Of a DNA stretch of 64,000 bases, positions 26,601 to 36,400 are shown piece after piece. The stretch covers positions 1,510,001 through 1,574,000 of the forward strand of contig JAKNDB010000067.1 in the NCBI GenBank assembly GCA_024305405.1. The letters are read 5' to 3'. The first letter of the stretch is position 1. Every line of letters starts with the position of its first letter. Source of the DNA: Dirofilaria immitis (Eukaryota > Nematoda > Chromadorea > Rhabditida > Onchocercidae). The translations under genes and the position numbers were made by a program. The notes beneath the pieces were generated by a model. The model saw nothing but the letters and a program-made list of their open reading frames with translations. It ran no database searches and had not been told where the DNA came from.

Positions 26601-28328
26601 ATAATAATTCTAATGTTTCAAACAGAAATTAATCCAATCAGTGAATTAAATTGAAGCTTAAAATAAAATCATTTTCATCAATCATTCAGATGATAAATAA
26701 AGTACCGCAAAAGAATTTCAGGATACGCGATTTCAGGATATACAGATATATCGGATCATTTCTACCAGAAAAACATGCAAATGACACATACATGGCAAAC
26801 TTTATCAAATGATAATACTGTTGTCCTACTTCGGAGTATGGCTGGTAGATACAGTATGTTAGATACCAAATATGGCACGTAAGTTTTTGCCATAATTCTA
26901 AAAATATGCATGCTATTTTGAAATCAATCGTTGGAATCTACGATTTTTGAAAAAAAAATCTAATTTTTTAGTTCAATGCCTATTTTGGATAATGAAGATT
27001 ACGCTAATTTAACTCCGGTAGCATCCTTTTTGGAATGGATAATGCTGAGGAATTAACTGCGCTTGGTAAATTTAAGAATTTTAAAATTCTTCCGCAATAA
27101 CATATTTTATTGTTTATTGAGTAAGATAGAGAGAATCTGAAATATCTTTACCTAAATTCTAATTAGAATTTATTTTTATGATGTTGATTTTAGCGAAAAA
27201 AAAAAATGAAAAAATCTTAGTAAGCTTATAAGTGTAGGAATTTTTCACACTCAGAAATATTTGTTTCAAAATGTTTGCATTCTTAAATTCAATTCTAATC
27301 TCGATCGAAACTATAGCATAAGTCTAATTCTGTTAGAAAACTTTTTCTTCTTTTTTCGAACTCAAAAATTCATACAAGCCATGGGAATATTTAACAGTTT
27401 AATTTTAATTATGATTAATTATTCGTTAAATTTTCTTGAGAAAAATTACGAAACTTTTTCTGCTTTTTTGATAAATAAAATGAAAGTAATTTTTTCAGTT
27501 CAAGATGATTACAAATTTTATATTTGCGAATATCTTCGCGATTCAAAGCATCGCTTTCTTCTACAAGAGTGCTATGAAACAACGTGATTTTATTTTTCCT
27601 TTCTTTTCCTCTTCAAATTTTTAATTCATTAAGTAGATTGTTTAAATTGATCCATTAATAATAACAATATTCGCCAATGCTTGAATGAAGAATATTCATA
27701 ATAGGTTGGTCAAGTTAGACAATTCTACACATATCAAATTTTGTGCCAATCCAATCTATCAAGCAATCATTCAACTCAATAATGCATATACAAATATGAA
27801 ATGGCAATTACAGGTTAGCATCAGATTATTTATTCGTTAAATTATCGATTCGATATTTAAAACGATAATTTGAACTAATTCACAAAATATAAAATAAAGA
27901 AATTAAATGCTTTCTCGAAGGAAAAAAATAATCAATCGTATATTAAAATCTGATCATTGTCTTCTTTAAAAAATATAACATAATTTATTTACAATAATTC
28001 TTTATTTATATGTGATTATAATTGTTACTTGTTTACATATTAAGTATTTATGTTAGCAACAGGTTAACAATAGTTCAAGTAAACTAATAAAAATTAATAT
28101 TATAAAGTTTATTTACTTTTACAGGTAGCATATACAACCACAAATGATATCATTGATACGAACATTTACATTGTTGATTCTATCGATTTAATTACTGATC
28201 AACAAATGGCAATGATCTGTTCACCATTTAGTATCGATATTTACATGATTTCAAATAATATCTTAGTGCATTATGCCATTGATTTACCTAAAGTTGATGG
28301 TGAAACGTTAATTGGCAATTATTTCTAA
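23621..28328 (+). CDS. Single-pass membrane protein with Cys-rich ectodomain, unknown family
   Basis: I do not recognise the family. Exons: 23621-23696 (MVATEDERNSKK), 24568-24778, 25055-25171, 25468-25555 (phase uncertain), 26195-26325, 26722-26878, 26972-27065, 27499-27583, 27705-27813 and 28125-28328 (ends IGNYF, stop TAA), about 420 residues. There is no signal peptide. One hydrophobic helix at about residues 43-64 (QVILTFLIIILIINALIVLC) follows about 40 polar residues, which predicts type II topology. The C-terminal part carries sequons NHT, NES, NTT, NLT and NST and about ten Cys, including RNCQQ and YCCVV, consistent with an extracellular domain. All junctions keep phase except entry into 25468-25555 and exon 26972-27065, which is one base short at the T run 27027-27031 (frame restored gives FGMDNAEELTAL). 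Both are probably sequence errors. The acceptor TTTTTACAG at about 23570, followed by the first ATG, fits cis or trans splicing of a leader. Confidence 0.75.
25468..25665 (+). repeat. 100-bp tandem duplication covering exon 4 of the membrane-protein gene
   Basis: 25468-25567 and 25568-25667 align base for base with few differences. Both encode NTQY(G/S)(C/F)PT(A/S)SLKHILRNE and GAYDALLP, but a 100-base period places them in different frames. Copy 1 has a usable donor (TGTAG|GTGGAG) whose phase fits the next exon. In copy 2 the same position is CGTAGATGG, so the donor is lost. Copy 2 is therefore probably a non-coding exon duplicate inside the intron. Confidence 0.85.
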
Positions 28329-30073
28329 TATATGTTTTATTAAAATGATTTTATCATGAAGATAAGTAATGAAATATTTTTATTATTTTCGCATGAATTG
28401 AATAACTAATTTGATAATTAACATCAAAAGATTATTAAAAATTATCATATACTTATCATACTATTCTTAGGTCTAATTATTTGAAGCATTTGAAGCGTAT
28501 TATTCAAATCAAACTATTTGAAATATATTAGTTTAAATTGACATTCTATTTACACTTTCTTTGAGAATTCTTACTAAATAAGAATCGTTGAATTTAAGCA
28601 TTTTGTTTGCAATATTTCCAGAATTATTATCATATTATTGTCTCGACAAATTATTATCATATTATTGTTTTGGCGGAATAAGCAAATTATTTGAAATAAA
28701 TATTCAACCGTTATTGATAACATGAAAAATGAAATGATAGCTTTGATGAATATCTTTAAAAAATACTGTAAATTCGAACTTATCACTCATCGCTTAAGAA
28801 TTCTTCATTTTGCTTTTTTTTGAAAAGAAAATTTTCTATTTGTCAAATTAATTTTTTATTTATGCAGTGAAGGATAGCAATTATTGATTGATTTTTTTAT
28901 CACTTATCATTTATGAATTCTTCATTTTGCTTTTTTTTGAAAAGAAAATTTTCTATTTGTCAAATTAATTTTTTATTTATGCAGTGAAGAATAGCAATTA
29001 TTGATTGATTTTTTTATCACTTATCATTTATGAATTCTTCATTTTGCTTTTTTTGAAAAGAATATTTTCTATTTGTCAAATTATTTTTTTACTTATGCAG
29101 TGAAGAATAGCAATTATTGATTGATTTATTTTTATAAACTTCTAAAAAAAAATTGTATTGCTTTTTTTCAAAAAAACAATTTTTCAAATTTCATAGAATA
29201 TAAAATGAAAAATTTTGCCATAATGATTGATTGAATTTATTTTAAATTATATGTATCATTTTATTGGAAAAATATCAAAATGTCTAAAACTTTATGAAAT
29301 TTCATCAATTTGTTAAATTAAAATTTTCCATTTAATTGAATACACTTATATCAAATAATGATGCATAGATATATAATATCTAATTTTTCAATTCAATAAA
29401 CAGATAACAAAATAGGTCTATTGCTTTGCCATTTTCTTTTTTTTTTTTTTTTTTTGCTTTATATCTAAAAATGAAAAGACGAATTCGAGTTCAAGTATCA
29501 CTTAAAGTACACATTAAATAAATTAAATGTATTACTTTGCAAGATTTTAATGAAATTCAGGCGGAATAAATTCAAGCGGAATAATTAATTCAGTTGCAAT
29601 AGAATTATTAAGTGCTTCTTCATTCTAATTCAATCTCGAATCGTAAAAAAAATTATTCAAAAATATTACGAGAATATTGTTGCATTTGAATTTTCCGTTG
29701 AAACAACAATGTTTAAATCATTCCAACTAAAAACCGTTACATAAATTATGCGGAATAATTTGACGGAAAGCGTAAGATCGTACCCGACACGTAACATTAC
29801 GTGATATCATTCGATTTTTACTGTGAATAATTTCAGAATTTCTAATTATTACCTTACAAATATTTGTTTTTAAAAACAAAAATTTTTTTTTTGTTTTTGA
29901 AAAACAACTCAAATAAAGATTAATCGAGTGAGAAAACTTTCAGATTATTATGATCATTAAGAAATGACCTTTAAACTGCAATCTTGTAATAATTTAGAAG
30001 CTTTTTCGATTATTTATGGAATTTAATCAATTTCAGTATATTTTTTTCAGGAAGATATTTTCATTTTTTGAAC
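28329..30073. other. Intergenic region with a 117-bp x 3 minisatellite
   Basis: Spacer between two plus-strand genes. It holds only the repeat at 28793-29125, long T runs and AT-rich sequence. The 1.7-kb gap is long for a typical nematode operon, but co-transcription is not excluded. Confidence 0.5.
28793..29125. repeat. Tandem repeat, 117 bp x about 3
   Basis: TTCTTCATTTTGCTTTTTTT starts near 28801, 28918 and 29035, exactly 117 bases apart. Each unit also has TTTATGCAGTGAAG, an acceptor-like motif. Only the last is incomplete. Confidence 0.93.
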
Positions 30074-30186
30074 ATGACACTTCCTACTTTTCTCGATGAC
30101 TACGATGAATATAAAATTCTAAAAAAATTTATTTCCTTGCATTGTTTATTTATGTATCATACTGATTGGTGTTATTTATCAATAGA
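30074..30186 (+). CDS. Possible first exon of the PP1-like gene
   Basis: Following a strong acceptor-like TTTTTTTCAG at about 30041-30050, the first ATG opens MTLPTFLDDYDEYKILKK and runs to a stop after SIDV. Position and polarity fit the 5' end of the phosphatase-like gene that follows. The junction is unclear. A phase-0 donor would be GAT|GTTTGA at 30186, which is weak, and an A7 run at about 30120-30127 could hide an indel. The coding-like part may be only the first 15 or so codons. Confidence 0.35.
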
Positions 30187-30460
30187 TGTTTGAAAATGAG
30201 CGCGAAAATTTATTAAAGTATATTTTGTTAAGAAAACAATTTATGAAATGTGTTGAATTTTTTCTTTCGTTGAAGTTTATGAATTAGATAATTGATAAGT
30301 TGATAATTTTAAAATGTTAGAAAATTTAGAATTACTTGATGATTGATCATTCCAAAATTGATTCATTATTGTGAATCATCTATTATTGTGAATTTATGAA
30401 CAAACATTTTCAAAATAAATCAAATATTATACAAATGTTTTTTTTCTTTTTTTTAATCAG

Positions 30461-33400
30461 GAGCAACCTGAAGAAGCATGCAATAAATTCGATCAACAAA
30501 CTTTGGATATTTTAATTGAATCACTTTTAAAGAAATCTTTTCGTGATGGAATTTCGGCATTATTATGGATGGATCGAAAAATTATGATTGCGGTATAGAG
30601 TTTAAAAAAAAAAAAATTGAAACTTTATTAAAAACTTAAGCTAACATCTGATGACTTTCTTTAGCGAATCAATTTTGGCGTAGATTTTTACGTAATATGG
30701 TTTAACGTAGATTTTCACGTAATATGGTTTAACGTAGATTTTCACGTAATATGGTTTGACGTAGATTTTTACGTAATATGGTTTAACGTAGATTTTCACG
30801 TAATATGGAATTTCATTAGCATAACTAAAAGAATGAGATATTGATGAAATTGTGAAAGTTAAAAATTTTAATTTAAAATATAATTTTGATTGTAAATGCC
30901 AAAGTTTGAATTTATACTTTTTTTTCAATTCTAATCTGTCAGAATTGATCTCACAACGTTTCGAAGAAACAAATATTTCATTATTTTATGACTATCTTTA
31001 ATTTTTAAAATTTTAAATCTTAAAAAATGCAAATTCAACTTTTGTTTTTGTTTTTGTTTTTTTTTTTATTCCATTCAATTGTACGTAATTATATTAAATT
31101 TTAAATTCGAAATATTTATTCATCGCATTTATGATAATATTTATCAGTGATTATTATCATTTTATTGTTCAAAAAAAAAAAATTGCAAAAAAATTGTAAA
31201 CTTTTATTTTTTTCATTCTATTATTCGTTTCCAATTTATGCTTTAATTAAATTTTATTCCAATCATTTTTTTCTAAAACAAAATTTTAATTTTAATAGAA
31301 ATTAATAATCGATAAATATATGTATGACAAAATATTAAAAATAACATTTGAAAAAAAAGAAAAGTATTTATCATTTAATATTTCAATTTTGATTTTTAAT
31401 TAATTAATTAATTAATTACTAAAAATCAATTATTGTTTTTTTTTAATTTTTGTTTATATATATATTTTTTTTAGAATTTTTCCAATTTCATTGATTAAAT
31501 TTTGAATTTAGCTAATACATCAAACGATGGCACTTATCGATGCAAATTATCGAACGTATATTGTTTTACCGGATGAATCATTAGCCGGAAATTTTGTTTA
31601 TATTGTTGGTAGCATTGATGGTGATTTAAATTATTTGGTTACGCTATTTAAACAATATGAAATGCCACCAAAATCTCATTACATCTTTCTTGGTTAGCTA
31701 TAATTTTACCTTAATTAATTATTTCTCGAATTTTGCTATAATTTTACTTTAATTAATTATTTCTCGAATTTTGCTGTAATTTTACCTTAATTAATTATTT
31801 CTCGAATTTTGCTGTAATTTTACCTTAATTAATTATTTCTCGAATTTTGCTGTAATTTTACCTTAATTAATTATTTCTCGAATTTTGCTGTTATTTTACC
31901 TTAATTAATTATTTCTCGAATTTTGCTGTAATTTTACCTTAATTAATTATTTCTCGAATTTTGCTAATTTTACCTTAATTAATTATTTCTCGAATTTTGC
32001 TAATTTTAACTTAATTAATTATTTCTCGAATTTTGCTATAATTCGTTTTTTTAGCTTATTTAATTTCAAATATTAAGTTTAATCTTTGGTAAATTAATTC
32101 TTAAAGTAATATTTCGGTATTGTTTTAATAATTTATGAAATTGTAATTTACTTTCAATAATTTGCTTTTTTGCCTTCAAATTTTCCTACTATTTTTTCAA
32201 TTTAATTACTATTAATTAATTACAATTTATAAATTTTGAATTTTAAAAATTAAAAAAAACAAATTTTAAAATTAGTTTGATGTATAAATTAAAGAAAATT
32301 TTCAGTATAATAAAAATATTGTTCGTATATTTATCAAGCTAACTTACATGCATGCATGCATGCATGCATGCATCCATACATTCAATAAATATTGCAAGAT
32401 TACTTGCATAAATTAATAATATAGTATTCTAGTTTTGATACTATTACTACTAGTTATGATGATTTAACTAAGCATGCATGCATGCATGCGTTAAATATTG
32501 CAATGCTATTCTTATAATTCATTGCATTTACATGCAATTGCAAGAAAATTGCAATTAAATTGAAAAATTTTGCAATATTTATTGAGTGCATAGATGCATG
32601 CATGCATGCATGCATGCATGCAATATATGATTGTATGCAATTTTAATAATAATTTTTAGGTGATTATTTGGATTGTTTTGATCCAAAACGAATTGATGCA
32701 TTATTATTATTATTAAGTATGCAATTACGTTATCCACGACATATTTGCCTTTTTCGCGGCCATCATGAAACATATGAAATGTGTAAAGCAATCGGTTTTG
32801 ATCAAATAGTTAGTTAGTTAGTTGATGATCTTTTTTAATGTATTAAATTTGTTTTGAAATAAGAATATATTAATTAATTCAAATTAACATTCTTCCTTGT
32901 ACCGTACTTAATTCAAATTAACATTCTTCCGTGTACCGTACTTAATTCAAATTAACATTCTTCCGTGTACCGTACTTAATTCAAATTAACATTCTTCTTT
33001 GTATCGTACTTAATCCAAATTAACATTCTTCTTTGTACCGTACTTAATCCAAATTAACATTCTTCTTTGTACCGTACTTAATCCAAATTAATATTCTTCT
33101 TTGTACGTACTTAATTCAAATCAACATTCTTCCGTGTACCGTACTTAATTCAAATTAACATTCTTCTTTGTACCGTACTTAATTCAAATTAACATTCTTC
33201 CGTGTATCGTACTTAATCCAGATTAACATTCTTCTTTGTACGTACTTTTTTTCCAAATTATTTAAGTTAAATTAAACAAGAGAAAAAAATTATTAAGAGA
33301 AAAATATAGAATTGGTAAATAATCAATTATTATTGATTAATTCATAGTAGTATTGATAAATTAACGATAAATCTTTGTTTCCCTTATCATCCTTTTGATC

Positions 33401-36400
33401 TATTGTTATTGATTATTATGAAATAATATTGATAAATTAGCGATAAATCTTTCTGATCATTCATCTGATCAGTTGTTATTGATTACTTCATAATAATATT
33501 GGTAAATTAACGGAAAATCTTTCTGATCATTCATCTGATCAATTGTTATTGATTAATTCATAATAATATTGGTAAATTAACGAAAAATCTTTCTTTCCCT
33601 TATCATCCTTTTGATCTATTGTTATTGATTATTTCATAATAGTAAATTAAAGATAAATCTTTCTCTTATCATTCCTTTGATACGAAAATATATTGCAACC
33701 TAAACGAAATATAGCCTGAATTTGATAATAATTAACATAATTAATCATCTTTTAACAAATATCAAATTAGACGATAATCAAATTTAAATTTTTATCTAAT
33801 TGATTTTAACTACTAAAAAATTATTTTGTTATTTACAGAGTGAAGATCAACGATTAATTGAAAGTTTTTTTACTCTTTGAATATTTACCTTTACTTGGTG
33901 TATTTGGTAGTATGTTTTATTTTTAATCAAATAATCAATATTCTTATCATATTATCATCATAATATGGTTTATTTACTAAAAATAATATTATTCAATACT
34001 TTAACATTAGGCGGAAATAGATGCAAAATAGTAATAATTTGAATTTAAATTTTTATTTAAAAATTCGATGTGAGACGATTATAAATTATAAAATTTATTC
34101 CTTTTTATTTTAATGCAAATGAAAACTTTTAAGCCGAAAAAAAGCAAATTCAATCATTTATTTGTTTTGAAATATTTCAATTTATTAATTAAAAAATTAA
34201 TTAATTAAAAAATTTAAGTTTTATGATTTAATATTATAGAATTTCTATGTGCTCATGCTGGAATTTCACCATTTATGTCCGATGATATATTCCTTCTTCA
34301 TTTTGCAAAACCAACCGAAATAAAACGAATGAATATACGTGAAAGATGCGTTTTAACGGATATCTTATATGGAATACCTGATGAGAATTTACCTGCGTAT
34401 ATTATTACAACACGTTGTTTTTTTCCTTATAATTAATTTTAAAATATATGTAAATTAAAAATGATAATAATGATAATACTGATCTAAACAAACCAAGTTA
34501 GCCAATTAGTCTAAAGTATTTTTAGTAATTTAATTTGATCAGATTGGAGCCAATATGATAGTATATATTTTTTTTTTTGAATGAAAGAAACTTCAAGTAT
34601 TTCTTGGAAAATTGGTTGTTTAAAATTTTTGATCAATTCTTCATAATAAAAAACTTATTTTATGAAGTCTATTTAAAAAGATTTTTAAATAAATAAATTC
34701 ATATTTATAAATTATCAAAATATTTAATATTATTTTATTTGATTTTCTCGATATTATACATAATTTCATAATTTTGATTATTGATTAATTCAAATTTTTG
34801 ATTACATAAAATTGAAAATACTTAAATACTTGCAGATTATTTGCACCATCCAATATCTATCCAATTGGAAATCGTTTTAGTCTTAGCGGATTAAACGAAA
34901 TACTTGAAATTTTTGATTGCTTAACACTAATTCGTGGTTGTGGTCGTCGAGAATCAAATGGTTTCAAAATTGATCTCGGCCAAAACAAATGTATTAGCAT
35001 TGCTTCAGGATGTAGTGCAAAGCATGTAAATTACGAAAGTAAGTTTATAAAAAAATTTTTAAATGAATTTTGGATTTGTTGCATATATATATATATAATA
35101 AATAAGCATCCTTATATATATATATATAAGGATGCTTATTTAGATATTTTGAGCCTAGGCTTAGGTCAGTTAGACTTAGGCCAGTCTTGTATTTGATAAC
35201 GTCGTTCAATATCTTCAATTTTGATTTCTTGTATTTTAATATTCATATTTTTTCTCTCTTTCTCATTTCATATTATAAAAACCTCTCTCTCTTTTTTCTC
35301 TCTCTCTCTCTCTTTCCTCATCTCTCCCTACTTTCTTCGATATACATTTACTATGAAAGGCAGAAAATTTTTTTATGAATAAAATTTCTAAAAATTGAAT
35401 AATTTCATCATTTTTGGTATATTTTTGAAAATATCAAAAATTAAAAAAAAGGAAATTAAATACTAAAATTTAAAAAATAAAATAAAAATAAATAATTGCA
35501 ATTTTACATATTTATAATTAATAATTTGTCTTTTTAATATTAAATTATTATATATATATATATGAAATGAAATAATAATTATTTTTTTATCATTTCCTAA
35601 TAATTTATTTAAATTAATTAAAAATTTATTTAAGGATATATAATTCAAATATTTCAATATGGTAATTATATATTACGAACAATTAATGCGAATATCGCAT
35701 GGAATTTATCGCATGAAGATTCTTGCACTATTTCAGTTCAAATTTTTATTAATCATTATATGCAATTACTTCAACATACACCAAGTGGTTATCGATCACG
35801 CGATACATGTATCGCATGTGAATGGATCGCTCAAGGAAAACGACCTGAAAATGTTACCATATCTCATACGTTGTTGAAAAATTTTATTAAAGGTATAATA
35901 ATAACGTATAATACGTATATCGATTTAATCAATTATTAATCCATGAATTATTAAAATGATTATTAAGTGATTAATTAATGCGAAGAAAATTTAATCATAT
36001 CATTAATGCTTTTTAAGTGATATTATGATAATACGTATTTATGTATAGTATTTTTACGTAAAATAATTAATTAATTTAAAGAAAATTTAATCATATCATT
36101 AATGCTTTTTAAATGATATTATATTTATATATAGTATTTTTACGTAATATTACGATTTATAAAGAATTTTTAGCAGTATTACAATAATAGATAATTCTGT
36201 ATAATAATTATTATAAATGATATACTTTTACGTAATACCATGAATATACACATAGAAAATACGTATTTTGTATATTTTTATTTACTTAAATAATATCGTT
36301 TAAAATATGATTATAATTTCGATTAAACAATATTGCAAATAGATGATAGGATATATTCATTGAGTTTTAAGTTTTTACTCTAAATACTACTAACTTACTA

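Noticed and set aside
30641..30928. Minus-strand 95-codon frame with nonapeptide repeats
   Set aside because: The 27-base minisatellite keeps the frame open. It lies inside an intron of a plus-strand gene and has no independent support.
32876..33247. Regularly repeated 34-base units resembling a CRISPR array
   Set aside because: Units are contiguous without unique spacers, and the genome is eukaryotic. It is a minisatellite.
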